64,000 nucleotides of DNA from Actinokineospora xionganensis (GCF_014323725.1 NZ_JABVED010000007.1:1-64000); one strand, 5' to 3'; positions 16,539 to 26,099 are shown, numbered from the stretch's first letter. Program-made: numbers and translations. The notes: generated by a model from the sequence alone, not told the origin.

Positions 16539-17734
16539 CGGCCACCTCCCGGGGCGTTCTGGCCGGGCAGGTCGAGCATCGGCAGCGCGATGGGCGGGAT
16601 CTGGCCGCTCTGCAGCGCGGCCAACGCCTCGATCGGCGACGGCAGCTTCACCACGCCGTCGAGGACCGGCGCCAGCTTCGCGCACGCGTCGCCGAGGGCG
16701 GGCGGGAGCTGGGCGGGCGTGCCCGACTGGATGGTCCGGCAGAGCAGCGCCATCGGCGGGTAGGTCAGCTCGTTGAGGTTGCCGCGGATGGAGAACGACG
16801 CCGACGCGGCGTCGTAGGTGTTGAGGAAGTTCGTCGCGCCCAGCGGACCGACGTCGAGCAGTTCGGCGAGTGCGCCCCGTTCGTCGACCAACGCCTGGGT
16901 GATGCCGACCAGTCGGTCCACATTGGACTTAAGCAGGTCCTTGTTCTCGGCGATGAACCCCTGCACCTCGCCGAGGGAGTTGGCGAGCGAGGTGAGCGCG
17001 AGGCCGAGGTCGTCGCTGTCGGCGGCCAGGTAGTCGGTCACCCCGGCGAGCTTGGTGTTGAACCCTCGGACCTGCGCGTCGCTCTCAGCCAGGGCGCGGG
17101 TGAACTTCTGCAGGTTGTCCACTGTGGAGAAGAGATCCCCACGCGACTCGCTGAGCGTGTGCGCCGCGGTGGACAGCTGCTTGATCGTGTCGTTGAGCAG
17201 TCGGCCGTTCCCGTCGAGGCCGGCGGCGGCCGAGTCGAGCACGCCGGACAGCGCGCCATCGGCGTTCGCGCCGTCCGGCCCCAGCGCGGTCGCCAGCTCA
17301 CGCACGCTCGCGGTCAGGTCGTCGATCTCGACCGGCGTCGCGGTGCGGTCCAACGGGATCAGCGCCCGGTCCGCGAGGCGCGGGCCAGTCTCGTAGGCCG
17401 GGGTGAGCTGCACGAACCGGTCGCTGACCAGGCTCGGCGCGACCGAGACCGCGGAGACCTCGGCGGGCAGGTCCACGCCTTGGTCGACGGTCATGGTGAC
17501 CTCGACCAAGTCGCCGCGCGGGACCACCGTGTCGACCTGTCCGACGGTGATGCCCAGCACCCGAACCTCGGATCCGGGGTAGATGCCGATCGATTTGGCG
17601 AAGTGCGCGGTGAGCCTGGTGCCCGCCATCGGGATCGCGATCCACCATAGTGCGGCGGTGACGATCAGGCCGAGCACCGCCAACAGCGTCACGGTGACCG
17701 TGGCATCGCGCTGGAACCGGGATCGCAGGATCAC
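16535..17734 (-). CDS. mce4D: Mce family protein MceD
   Basis: A 399-residue Mce subunit with an N-terminal membrane helix (VTLLAVLGLIVTAALWWIAIP) and the domain start LTAHFAKSIGIYPGSEVRVLGITVGQVDTVV. A long helical region and a Pro-rich end (PIALPMLDLPGQNAP) complete it. It is part of the hexameric periplasmic conduit of the importer. The start is the GTG at 17734, overlapping the mceC stop as GTGA; the much longer open frame upstream is a shadow of mceC. Confidence 0.9.
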   Translation of the reverse strand: MILRSRFQRDATVTVTLLAVLGLIVTAALWWIAIPMAGTRLTAHFAKSIGIYPGSEVRVLGITVGQVDTVVPRGDLVEVTMTVDQGVDLPAEVSAVSVAPSLVSDRFVQLTPAYETGPRLADRALIPLDRTATPVEIDDLTASVRELATALGPDGANADGALSGVLDSAAAGLDGNGRLLNDTIKQLSTAAHTLSESRGDLFSTVDNLQKFTRALAESDAQVRGFNTKLAGVTDYLAADSDDLGLALTSLANSLGEVQGFIAENKDLLKSNVDRLVGITQALVDERGALAELLDVGPLGATNFLNTYDAASASFSIRGNLNELTYPPMALLCRTIQSGTPAQLPPALGDACAKLAPVLDGVVKLPSPIEALAALQSGQIPPIALPMLDLPGQNAPGGGR

Positions 17735-18750
17735 TTGCCGCCTCCCGGGGTCAGGGGCGTGTAACAGCCCTCCGGGTTGATGTCGATCAGCGCGGTCTTC
17801 GTGGACGGCGGGAACAGGCCGCAGATGTAGCCCTCGAACCAGCGCCCGTTGCCCACGGTGTTGTTGAAGACCCGGACGAACGGCGCCAGCGCGGCCACCC
17901 CCTTGCTGAGGTTGTCCTGGTTGCGGGCCAGCACAGTGGTCACCTTGTCGAGCTGGGTGAGCATCGGCTTGAGCTGCGCGGTGTTGTCGGCCACCAGACC
18001 GTGCAGTTCGTCGGCGAGCGCCTTGGTCCCGCTGAGCAGCCTGCTGACCGCCGAGCGGCGCAGCTGGAGTTCTTCGAACAGCAGTCCCGCGTCGGCGAAC
18101 AGCTTCTGCAGCTGCTTGTCCCGGTCGGCCACGGTCTTGGTCAGCGACGAGGTGTTCGACAGCAGTCGGGCCAGCTCCTCGTCGCGGGTGGACAGTGTGG
18201 CGGAGAGGCGGGACATGCCGGTGAGCGCGTCGCGCAGGTGTGCGGGACTGCCGGACATCGCCTCGGAGACCACCCGGAAGCTCTCGGCGAGCTGGGCGGT
18301 GTCGATCTTCTGCACGGTCTTGGTGAGCTGGTCGAACACCGGGACGATGTCGAACGGGGTCAGCGTCCGCGTCTTCGGGATGACCTGGTTCGGATCCTGC
18401 AGCTCTCCGCCATCCGTGGCGATGGCGAGGAACTTGTCGCCGAGCAGCGTGCGGATCTGGATCGACAGCATGCTCCGGTCGCCGACGCGGGCATCGCGGA
18501 CCGTGAAGTCGACCCGCACCTTGTTGCCCGCCAACGCGACCGCGTCGACGGCTCCCACCTTGACCCCGGCGACGCGGACCTCGTTGCCGGGCCGCAGCCC
18601 CGCGGACTCGGTGAACTCCGCGGAGTACGTCGTGCCGCCACCGATGATCGGGAGGTCGTCGGAGAAGAACGTCGCCAGGACCACGAGCACGACGAGAACC
18701 AGGGTGACCGCGCCGACGCCTGCCTGGTCGCGTTCCCGCAGCGACTTCAT
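17731..18750 (-). CDS. mce4C: Mce family protein MceC
   Basis: A 339-residue Mce subunit: short basic N-terminus, membrane helix (VTLVLVVLVVLATFF), Mce domain (YSAEFTESAGLRPGNEVRVAGVKVGAVDAVAL), helical region and a Cys-containing end (FEGYICGLFPPST...NPEGCYTPL). It has no long Pro-rich tail, unlike D, E and F. ATG at 18750 overlaps the mceB stop as ATGA. Confidence 0.9.
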   Translation of the reverse strand: MKSLRERDQAGVGAVTLVLVVLVVLATFFSDDLPIIGGGTTYSAEFTESAGLRPGNEVRVAGVKVGAVDAVALAGNKVRVDFTVRDARVGDRSMLSIQIRTLLGDKFLAIATDGGELQDPNQVIPKTRTLTPFDIVPVFDQLTKTVQKIDTAQLAESFRVVSEAMSGSPAHLRDALTGMSRLSATLSTRDEELARLLSNTSSLTKTVADRDKQLQKLFADAGLLFEELQLRRSAVSRLLSGTKALADELHGLVADNTAQLKPMLTQLDKVTTVLARNQDNLSKGVAALAPFVRVFNNTVGNGRWFEGYICGLFPPSTKTALIDINPEGCYTPLTPGGGK

Positions 18751-19790
18751 GGCCCGCACCTCTCCGGCCGCTGCGTTCCCGGCAGCGGCAGCGCGGCAAT
18801 GTCCACGACGATGCCGAGTTCGGACACCCCGATGCGACCGGAGGCGCTGCACAGGAAGTAGTTGAACCAGCCGCCGTAGCTGGCGGAGCGGGTGATGGCG
18901 TTGACCTTGCCCGGCAGGTTCTTGAGGAAGTGGTCCACAGTGTCCTCGTGCGCGGCCAGGGTGGTGGACAGTTGCCCGAGGCCCGCGATGTCCTGCTTCA
19001 GCGATGGGCGAATGTCGCCGAGCAGCCCCGCGGTGACGGTGGTCAGGTCGCCCAGCGCGGTGATGGCGTCGCCGATCGGCTCACGCTGCTCGGCCAGTCC
19101 GGTGCTGAGCCGCTGCATTTGATCGATGAGTCCGGACACCTCCGCGCTGCGGCCGTTGACCGTGTCCAACACCGTATTGAGGTTGGCGATCACCTCGCCG
19201 ATCACCTTGTCCTTGTCGGCGATCGCGGTGGTGAGCGACGCGGTGTGGCTGAGGATGCTGTCGATCGTGCCGCCTTCGCCTTGCAGGACCTGGATGAGAT
19301 GCGCGGTGAGCTCGTTGACCTGGGCTGGGTCGAGTGCCTGGAACAGCGGGCGGAAGCCGTTGAACAGCACGGTGAGGTTCAACGCGGGTTTGGTCCGTTC
19401 GACCGGAATCGTCTGTCCGGGCTCGAAAACGGCGTTCGGGTCGCGGATCTCGCCGATGCCGAGGGAGACGTAGCGCTGGCCGATCAGGTTGCGGTACTTG
19501 ATGGTCGCGGTGATCGAGGCGGGAAGCCTGCGGGCGGACTCGACGTCGAACGCGACCTCGGCGAGCCGGTCATCCACCACCCGCACGTCGGTGACCTGGC
19601 CGATGCGCACACCGGACATGCGGACGTCGTCGCCGACGACGATGCCGGTCGCGTCGGTGAACCGGGCCGCGTAGCCCATCGTCTGCCCCAGGGACTTGTT
19701 GGCGATCGTGAGGCCCAGCATGGCGGTCAGCGTCACGGTGACCACCGCGAACACGGCGATCTTCAGCAGCGGTACGAGCACCGTCCTCAT
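18747..19790 (-). CDS. mce4B: Mce family protein MceB
   Basis: A 347-residue Mce subunit. Membrane helix at about 6-30 (LLKIAVFAVVTVTLTAML), Mce domain with ARFTDATGIVVGDDVRMSGVRIGQVTDV, helical region, and a C-terminal segment GGWFNYFLCSASGRIG conserved among B subunits. It ends in RPERCGP. The ATG at 19790 overlaps the mceA stop as ATGA, continuing the translationally coupled series. Confidence 0.9.
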   Translation of the reverse strand: MRTVLVPLLKIAVFAVVTVTLTAMLGLTIANKSLGQTMGYAARFTDATGIVVGDDVRMSGVRIGQVTDVRVVDDRLAEVAFDVESARRLPASITATIKYRNLIGQRYVSLGIGEIRDPNAVFEPGQTIPVERTKPALNLTVLFNGFRPLFQALDPAQVNELTAHLIQVLQGEGGTIDSILSHTASLTTAIADKDKVIGEVIANLNTVLDTVNGRSAEVSGLIDQMQRLSTGLAEQREPIGDAITALGDLTTVTAGLLGDIRPSLKQDIAGLGQLSTTLAAHEDTVDHFLKNLPGKVNAITRSASYGGWFNYFLCSASGRIGVSELGIVVDIAALPLPGTQRPERCGP

Positions 19791-21109
19791 CGGAGTGTCA
19801 CCTCCGTGCCGCGGAACGCCGGGCCGAGCAGCAGACCCGCCCAGCGCGGCACGTCCTCGGGCATGACCCCGAGTCCGGGCGCGAGCAGGGCGTTGACCAG
19901 ATCGCGCTCCTGCGGGCTGTTGGCCAGCGCGGGCGCGTCCGCCGCCTGCGGGACGGTGGGCCGGAACTGCTCGGGCCGGTCCGACTTCGGCGCGGGCGGC
20001 TTGGAGGTGCCGTCCTTCAGCGGCCCGTCCGTGGTGTACTGCGGGAACTTCTCGCCGGGCTGCGCCATCCGGTAGCAGCGCGGACCGCGTTTGTCGTCGT
20101 AGCGCGGGGTGTCGACGCCCGGCAGGTACTTGCCGCGGTTCGCCGCTATCTCGATGGTCACCCTGGAGACGTTCGGGTGGTCGGTTCCCTTGCCGAACGC
20201 GCGCTCCGACGCGGGGATCGCCTTGACCAGGTTCTCCAGCAGACACGGGTATTCCGGCGCGTACTTCGCCAGCACCGCCAGGGTGGACTGGGCGGTGTCG
20301 GCCAGTTCGATGAGGTTTCCCTTGTTCACCGCCAGGAACCGGTCGAGATCGACCGCCGCCGTGGTGACGGTGCTGAAGAGCAGGTCGAGGTTGGCCCGCT
20401 GCTCGGCGACCGTCCTGGTGGTCGTGGTCAGGTCGCTCATCGCCTGGAGCAGGTCCGCAGCGGCGTCGGCGTAGGTGTCGGCGACGGTGGCCAGGGCCGC
20501 CAGGTCCGCCTTGAGATCGGGCATGCTGGGCAGCAGCCGCTCCAGGTAGGCGTCGAGGTCGGCGATGGTCCGGCCGAACTGTGCGCCGCGGCCGTCCAAC
20601 GCGGTCGACATCGCGTTGAGCGTCGTCGCGAGCTTGGCGGGCTCCACGGCTTGCAGGACGGGCATCAGGTGGTCGAGGACTTTCTCCAACTCGATCGCCG
20701 ACGACGTCCGGTCCTGGGGGATCACCGAGCCGCCGCGCAACGCCCGCGGCGCGGGATCAGTCGGGATCAGCAGGGCCACATAGCGCTCACCGAACAGGGT
20801 CTTGGGCAGCAGGCGGGCGGAGACGTTGGCGGGGATGAGATCCACGGAGTCCGGGTCGAGCGCCAGGTCGAGCACCGCGCGGTCACCCGTGGGCCGGATA
20901 CCCCGCACCTCGCCGACGATCATCCCGCGCAGCTTGACGTCGGAGCCGACCCGCAGCTGGTTGCCGACCCGGTCGGTCTCCAGGCTCACCGGCACGACAG
21001 TGGTGAAGGCCTTGTTGTAGAAGCCGATCGACAGCCACACCAGGCTCGCCACGACGACCAGGAACACCAGCCCGTAGAGCTGGTGCCGGATCTTCTCGAC
21101 AGGCTTCAT
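19787..21109 (-). CDS. mce4A: Mce family protein MceA
   Basis: A 440-residue Mce subunit. The N-terminal helix LVFLVVVASLVWLSIGFYNKAF precedes a domain with LRVGSDVKLRGMIVGEVRGI. The long helical part is followed by YPCLLENLVKAIPASE and a Pro-rich C-terminus. The A subunit is thought to contact the lipid substrate at the outer end of the tunnel in mycobacterial Mce complexes (established for Mce1; inference here). ATG at 21109 overlaps the yrbE4B stop. Confidence 0.9.
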   Translation of the reverse strand: MKPVEKIRHQLYGLVFLVVVASLVWLSIGFYNKAFTTVVPVSLETDRVGNQLRVGSDVKLRGMIVGEVRGIRPTGDRAVLDLALDPDSVDLIPANVSARLLPKTLFGERYVALLIPTDPAPRALRGGSVIPQDRTSSAIELEKVLDHLMPVLQAVEPAKLATTLNAMSTALDGRGAQFGRTIADLDAYLERLLPSMPDLKADLAALATVADTYADAAADLLQAMSDLTTTTRTVAEQRANLDLLFSTVTTAAVDLDRFLAVNKGNLIELADTAQSTLAVLAKYAPEYPCLLENLVKAIPASERAFGKGTDHPNVSRVTIEIAANRGKYLPGVDTPRYDDKRGPRCYRMAQPGEKFPQYTTDGPLKDGTSKPPAPKSDRPEQFRPTVPQAADAPALANSPQERDLVNALLAPGLGVMPEDVPRWAGLLLGPAFRGTEVTLR

Positions 21110-21966
21110 CCGGCGATCCGCACTGTCGTCGTCGCGCCCCAGATGGCCAGGCTGAGAAAGAAGTCCAGCAGGGTCTGCAACACGATCGCCGTGCGCACGG
21201 CCCGGCCGACGGCGACGCCGACCCCCGCGGGCCCGCCGCTCGCGGTGTAGCCGTAGTAGCAGTGCACCAGGATCACCACGACGCTGAACACCATCACCTT
21301 GAGGAACGACCAGAGGACGTCCTCGGGCGGCAGGAACAGGTGGAAGTAGTGGTCGTAGGTGCCCGACGACTGCCCGTAGAACCACACGGTCACCTGGCGC
21401 GAAGCCAGATAGGAACAGAGCAGACCCACCACGTACAGCGGGATCACCGCCGCCACACCCGCGATGACCCGCGTGGTGACCAGGTACGGCACGCTCGGGA
21501 CGGCCATGACCTCCAGCGCGTCGATCTCCTCGGAGATCCGCATCGCGCCGAGCTGCGCGGTGAAGCCGCAGCCCACGGTCGCCGACAGCGCGAGCCCGGC
21601 GGCCAGCGGCGCGACCTCGCGGGTGTCGAAGTACGCGGCGATGAACCCGGTCAGCGCGGACGTGCCCAGCTGATTGAGCGCCGAGTAGCCCTGCAAACCC
21701 ACGATCAAACCGGTGAAGACGGTCATGCCGATCATCACGCCCAGCGTGCCGCCGATGACCGCGAGCGCCCCGCTGCCGAAGAACACTTCGGACAGCAGCC
21801 GCATGGTCTCGCGCGGGTACCGGACGATCGTGCGTGGCACGGTGCGCAGCACCATCAGGTAGAAGGCGAGCTGCTGTCCCAGGACGGCCAGGCCGTCGAA
21901 CGGCTGGTTCGCCACCGCGAGCACGCGCGTGGTGACCTGGCGGGGCGCCCTCTCCCGGATCGCCAT
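21106..21966 (-). CDS. yrbE4B: YrbE/MlaE-type permease subunit B
   Basis: A 286-residue integral membrane protein with about five helices and the MlaE-family core (FTAQLGAMRISEEIDALEVMAVPS, the coupling-helix region that meets the ATPase). With YrbE4A it forms the inner-membrane channel of the importer; the MceG ATPase is not in this window, as is usual because it is encoded elsewhere. ATG at 21966 is 2 bp after the yrbE4A stop. Confidence 0.92.
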   Translation of the reverse strand: MAIRERAPRQVTTRVLAVANQPFDGLAVLGQQLAFYLMVLRTVPRTIVRYPRETMRLLSEVFFGSGALAVIGGTLGVMIGMTVFTGLIVGLQGYSALNQLGTSALTGFIAAYFDTREVAPLAAGLALSATVGCGFTAQLGAMRISEEIDALEVMAVPSVPYLVTTRVIAGVAAVIPLYVVGLLCSYLASRQVTVWFYGQSSGTYDHYFHLFLPPEDVLWSFLKVMVFSVVVILVHCYYGYTASGGPAGVGVAVGRAVRTAIVLQTLLDFFLSLAIWGATTTVRIAG

Positions 21967-21968
21967 GG

Positions 21969-22772
21969 TCACAAACCCTTGGGTGGGACGATTTGCAGGT
22001 AGAGGCCGGTCAGCACGACGTTGATCGCGAACAGCAGCAGGAACGTGATGACGACGGTCTGGTTCACCGCGTCGCCCACGCCCTTCGGTCCACCGGACGG
22101 GTTGAGCCCGCGGTAGGCCGCGATGATGCCCGCGACGAACCCGTAGAGGACCGCCTTGATCGTGCTGATCCACAGGTCCGGCAGCTGGGCGAGAGCGTTG
22201 AAGCTGGACAGGTAGGCACCCGGCGTGCCGCCCTGCATGACCACGTTGAAGAAGTAGCCGCCCGCGACGCCCACCACGCTGACGAGTCCATTGAGTAGTG
22301 TCGCGACGACGATGCAGGCCAGCACGCGGGGCACGATGAGCCGTTGGATCGGCGAGACGCCCAGGACCTCCATCGCGTCGATCTCCTCGCGGATGGTGCG
22401 TGACCCGATGTCGGCGCACACCGCGGACCCGCCCGCGCCCGCCACGAGCAGCGCGGTGATCAGCGGGGCGGCCTGCTGCACGATGGCCAGCGCGCTCGCC
22501 GCGCCGATGAACGACTGCGCGCCGATCTGCTGGGTCAGCGAGCCGAGTTGCAGCGCGATGACCGCGCCGAACGGGATCGCCACCAGCGCCGTGGGCAGAA
22601 TCGTGACGCTGGCGAAGAACCAGCACTGCTGGATGAACTCGCGCCCCTGAAACGGTCTGCGCGGGATGAAGCGCAGCACATCCCATGCCAGTGTGGTGAC
22701 GCGGCCGACCTGGCGAAGGCCGCGCACGACCGCCGCGTCGGACTCGAGTCGCAGGCTCAACGGCTGATCCAC
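21969..22772 (-). CDS. yrbE4A: YrbE/MlaE-type permease subunit A
   Basis: A 267-residue MlaE-family permease. The hallmark GGSAVCADIGSRTIREEIDAMEVLGVSP is complete, and about five membrane helices are visible. The GTG at 22772 is the first start and has no clear ribosome site, so it may be a few codons off. The gene begins about 80 bp after the upstream SDR stop. No KstR-like palindrome lies in that gap, so the importer is probably transcribed from further upstream with fdxD and the SDR genes. Confidence 0.92.
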   Translation of the reverse strand: MDQPLSLRLESDAAVVRGLRQVGRVTTLAWDVLRFIPRRPFQGREFIQQCWFFASVTILPTALVAIPFGAVIALQLGSLTQQIGAQSFIGAASALAIVQQAAPLITALLVAGAGGSAVCADIGSRTIREEIDAMEVLGVSPIQRLIVPRVLACIVVATLLNGLVSVVGVAGGYFFNVVMQGGTPGAYLSSFNALAQLPDLWISTIKAVLYGFVAGIIAAYRGLNPSGGPKGVGDAVNQTVVITFLLLFAINVVLTGLYLQIVPPKGL

Positions 22773-22851
22773 TTCGGCGGGGACTTCAGGCGTTCGTGCT
22801 GGTCACCCAACGACGGCGCGACGGAACAGATACGCGAAAAATCCACATGTA

Positions 22852-23613
22852 CTAGAAGGACAGGGCGTGCGTAGTCGTGGCGCCACCGTCGGCGACGAAC
22901 TCGGCGCCGGTGCAGTAAGAGCTCTCGTCACTGGCCAGGAACAGCACGAGGTTCGCGATCTCCTCGGCTTGGCCGTTGCGCTGCAGGGCCACCCGCTTGC
23001 CGATCCGACTGGTGTCGACCTGGATGCCGCCGAGCGCGGTCGGCAGCATCTGCGTGTCGATCACCCCGGGGTGCACGGAGTTGACCCGGATGCCGTGCTC
23101 GCCGAGTTCCATCGCGGCGACCTTCGTCATCCCACGAACAGCGAACTTGCTTGCCGTGTAGGCGATCACCATCTTGGCCGCGGCGAGGCCCTCGATGGAC
23201 GACAGATTGACGATCGAGCCTTTCCTGGCCGCGATCATCCCCGGCGCCACCGCGCGCATCCCGAGGAAGCAGCCGAACTGGTTGACCCGGATGATCCGCT
23301 CGTAATCCGCCAGCTTGGTGTCCACCAGCGGGCTGAAGTGCAGGATGCCCGCGTTGTTGACCAGCACGGTGACCGGGCCGAACCGCTCGGTCGCGTCGGC
23401 GACCGCGTCGATCCACTCATCCTCATCGGACACATCGAGGTGGCGGAAGTACGCGTTGTCACCGAGTTCGTCTGCCAGCGTCTTGCCCTCGTCGTCAAGC
23501 ACGTCGGCAAGGACCACCTTGGCGCCCTCGGCGACGAACCGCCGCGCCGCCGCGGCACCCTGCCCTCGGGCCGCGCCGGTGATGAGCGCGACCTTGCCGT
23601 CCAACCGGCCCAT
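22852..23613 (-). CDS. SDR, hydroxysteroid dehydrogenase type
   Basis: A 253-residue classical short-chain dehydrogenase. The NAD(P) motif TGAARGQG is at 13-20, NNAG near 86, and the catalytic Ser/Tyr/Lys lie in NLSSIEGLAAAKMVIAYTASKFA. The end SSYCTGAEFVADGG is typical. It resembles mycobacterial 20-beta-hydroxysteroid dehydrogenase (FabG3/Rv2002) in wording around IEGLA and HPGVIDT (from memory). It starts 12 bp after the ALDH stop, with TAGGAG upstream, so it is part of the sterol-import operon. Confidence 0.85.
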   Translation of the reverse strand: MGRLDGKVALITGAARGQGAAAARRFVAEGAKVVLADVLDDEGKTLADELGDNAYFRHLDVSDEDEWIDAVADATERFGPVTVLVNNAGILHFSPLVDTKLADYERIIRVNQFGCFLGMRAVAPGMIAARKGSIVNLSSIEGLAAAKMVIAYTASKFAVRGMTKVAAMELGEHGIRVNSVHPGVIDTQMLPTALGGIQVDTSRIGKRVALQRNGQAEEIANLVLFLASDESSYCTGAEFVADGGATTTHALSF

Positions 23614-23624
23614 ATGGACTACTC

Positions 23625-26033
23625 CTACATAAGTTCGTCGGTCAAGGGCATTAGCACGGTCTTGAGTTCGGTGTACGCCTCGAACGCGGAGCGACCGCCC
23701 TCGCGACCAAGTCCGGACTGCTTGAAGCCGCCGAACGGCAGGTGCGGCTCGACCTGGAACCCGTTGATACCCACGGTTCCCGCCCGCAGCGCGCGGGCCA
23801 CCCGGAAGGCCCGGCGGTTGTCGGTGGTGTAGACGCCCGCGCCCAACCCGTACCGCGTGGCATTGGCCAGTCGGATCGCCTCGTCCTCGTCACCGAACGG
23901 CACGACCGCCAGGACCGGGCCGAAGATCTCCTCCTGCGCGAGTTCAGCGGTGTTGTCGACGTCGGCGAAGATCGTCGGCTGGACGAAGTTCCCGTCCGCC
24001 AGCGCGCCGTCCACCCGCGACCCCCCGGCGACGAGTCGGGCGCCGCTGTCCTTGCCGCGCTCGATGTAGCCAAGGACCCGGTCGAGTTGCTTTGCGTTGA
24101 TCAGCGGGGCGGAGAGGACAGCCGGGTCGAACGGGTCGCCGTAGGTGATCATTCCGGCGAGCAGCTGGGCGGCGTTGAGGAAGTCGTCGTAGACGTCGCG
24201 GTGCACCAGCGCGCGGGTGTGCGCGACGCAGGCCTGGCCGGACAGGCCCATCGTGACCGTGCCCATGGTGGTCATGGCGGCGAGGCCGACGTCCGGCGCG
24301 TCCGGGAACACCAGGGTCGGGCTCTTGCCGCCGAGTTCCAGCGAGACACGCTTGAGCGTTCCCGCCGAGGCCTCGATGATGTGCCTGCCGACCGCACGGC
24401 TGCCGGTGAAGCTGACCTTGTCCACCAACGGGTGCGTGACCAGGGCCTCGCCGGTCGGGTTGCCCGGTCCGGTGACGACGTTGAGCACGCCGTGCGGCAG
24501 GCCCGCTTCGACCAGCAGCTCCACCATGCGCAGCACGGTGAACGTGGCGAACTCCGACGGCTTGAGCACCACCGTGCAGCCTGCGGCGAGCGCGGGGGCG
24601 ACTTTCTGGGCGTACAGCAGGAAAGGCGCGTTCCAGGGCAGGATCGCGGCGACCACACCGATCGGTTCGCGGAAGGTCATCGCGAGGTGATCGCCACCCT
24701 GGTACGGCGGCAGGGTCTCGCCGCCCACCTTGTCGATCCACCCCGCGTGGTGCTCGAACACGTCCGCGGCGGCCTCGACGGACGTCGCGTAGATCCCGGC
24801 GAAGGACAGCGGGACACCGTTGTCGAGCGCCTGCAGCCTGCGCAGGTCGTCGGCGTTGGCGCGCAGCAAGTCAGCGTAGCGGTGCAACAGCTTAACCCGC
24901 TGACCCGCCCGCGAACGCGGCCACGGGCCGTCGTCGAAGGCCGTGCGGGCGGCGTGCACCGCCTTGTCCACATCGGACTCGGTGGCGACTGGGAAGCTGC
25001 CGATCGCCTCTCCGGTCGCCGGGTGGGTGTGGGTCCACGACGCGCCGTCGGCGGCGGGCCGCCACTGGCCGTCGATGAGGATGCCCTGGTCGGGCAGCCG
25101 TCCCACGTGGGAAAGCAAGGAGAGTGTCACCGCGCCTCCTGAACCGAGCTTGAGGATGTCGTTGGCAGCGAACGAAAGCATCGGGTCACGCTCGGCGAAG
25201 TACCCGCCCACCTGGTCGGCCAGGGTCGCGGGGGTCCAGCGGTCGGCGTCGAACCGACGCTCGACGGCGGGCGCGGCCAGCAGCGCCACCATGCCGCCGT
25301 GCACGACGAACACCTGGCCGCTGACGGTCTGGGCGGCCGGTGAGGCGAGGTAGACGACCAGCGGCGCGACCTGCTCGGGCGAGAGCGGGTCGAGTCCGTC
25401 ATCCGGCGCCTCGCCGAACACCTCGGCGGTCATCGCCGTGCGGGCACGCGGGCAGATCGCGTTGGCCCGGACGCCGTAGCGCTCCAGGCCGCGCGCGGTG
25501 GCCAGGGTGAGCGCGACGATCCCGGCCTTGGCGGCGGCGTAGTTCGCCTGGCCCGCCGACCCGACCAGGAAGGCCTCCGAGGCGGTGTTGACGACTCGCG
25601 CGTAGACGGGTCCGCCCTTGGCCTTCGACTCGGTGCGCCAGTGCGCGGAAGCGTTGCGGGAGAGCAGGAAGTGGCCGCGCAGGTGGACCTTGAGGACCAG
25701 GTCCCAGTCGTCGTCCGACATCGAGAACAGCATCTTGTCGCGCAGCAGGCCGGCGTTGTTGACCACGATGTCGAGCCCACCGCGGTCGAGTGCGGCCAGG
25801 GTCAGCGCGTCGGCGGTCGCCCGCTCGGACACGTCGCCCTCGACCAGGACCGCCTTGCCGCCCAGCGCCTCGATCTCGTCGACCACCCCGCCACCCGGTC
25901 CACCCGGGAGGTCGTTGACCACCACGTCGGCGCCCGCGGCGGCGAGGGCCAGCGCCTCCGCCCGGCCGAGTCCGGCGCCCGCGCCGGTGACCACGGCGAC
26001 CTTGCCGTCGAGGCTCACGGCGTCCACAGGCAT
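23625..26033 (-). CDS. Fused SDR (hydroxysteroid dehydrogenase type) and aldehyde dehydrogenase
   Basis: One open frame of about 802 residues holds two enzymes. Numbering below is from the longer frame at 26093; subtract 20 for this start. Residues 30-315 are an SDR of the Rv3502c/Hsd4A kind: VVTGAGAGLGRAEAL, VNNAGLLRD, active-site NTASEAF...NYAAAKAG, and the family's C-terminal extension DADRWTPATLADQVGGYFAERD. Residues 322-822 are a full aldehyde dehydrogenase: PWNAPF (Asn487), SLELGGKSP (Glu585), GQACVAHTR (Cys621). At the join AGGAGG stands five bases before an in-frame GTG (25130), exactly what a separate ALDH gene would have, and the SDR has no stop. In the next frame a TGA overlaps that GTG. 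So this is either a true fusion, a recent loss of the SDR stop by a one-base change, or one long plus one internally started product. Confidence 0.8.
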   Translation of the reverse strand: MPVDAVSLDGKVAVVTGAGAGLGRAEALALAAAGADVVVNDLPGGPGGGVVDEIEALGGKAVLVEGDVSERATADALTLAALDRGGLDIVVNNAGLLRDKMLFSMSDDDWDLVLKVHLRGHFLLSRNASAHWRTESKAKGGPVYARVVNTASEAFLVGSAGQANYAAAKAGIVALTLATARGLERYGVRANAICPRARTAMTAEVFGEAPDDGLDPLSPEQVAPLVVYLASPAAQTVSGQVFVVHGGMVALLAAPAVERRFDADRWTPATLADQVGGYFAERDPMLSFAANDILKLGSGGAVTLSLLSHVGRLPDQGILIDGQWRPAADGASWTHTHPATGEAIGSFPVATESDVDKAVHAARTAFDDGPWPRSRAGQRVKLLHRYADLLRANADDLRRLQALDNGVPLSFAGIYATSVEAAADVFEHHAGWIDKVGGETLPPYQGGDHLAMTFREPIGVVAAILPWNAPFLLYAQKVAPALAAGCTVVLKPSEFATFTVLRMVELLVEAGLPHGVLNVVTGPGNPTGEALVTHPLVDKVSFTGSRAVGRHIIEASAGTLKRVSLELGGKSPTLVFPDAPDVGLAAMTTMGTVTMGLSGQACVAHTRALVHRDVYDDFLNAAQLLAGMITYGDPFDPAVLSAPLINAKQLDRVLGYIERGKDSGARLVAGGSRVDGALADGNFVQPTIFADVDNTAELAQEEIFGPVLAVVPFGDEDEAIRLANATRYGLGAGVYTTDNRRAFRVARALRAGTVGINGFQVEPHLPFGGFKQSGLGREGGRSAFEAYTELKTVLMPLTDELM

Positions 26034-26068
26034 CTCCCTCGGCACCGGGGGTGAATGGACCGCCAGGC

Positions 26069-26082
26069 TAGAATCTGTTCTC
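26069..26082. promoter_or_regulatory. Weak KstR-like palindrome before the SDR-ALDH gene
   Basis: TAGAATCTGTTCTC lies 36 bp upstream of the SDR start. It departs from TNNAACNNGTTNNA at two fixed positions (AAT for AAC, final C). It may be a secondary or relic operator in the operon behind fdxD. Confidence 0.3.
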
Positions 26083-26099
26083 GTTTTAGGCAAGCCCCG

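Noticed and set aside
16535-18799. 754-residue minus-strand frame reading through mceC into mceD
   Set aside because: The first half is an Arg/Gly/Pro-rich shadow of mceC in another frame; the real mceD starts at the GTG at 17734.
22773-22851. Separate promoter/operator for yrbE4A
   Set aside because: The 79-bp gap has no KstR-type palindrome or clear -10/-35 pair; cotranscription from upstream is simpler.
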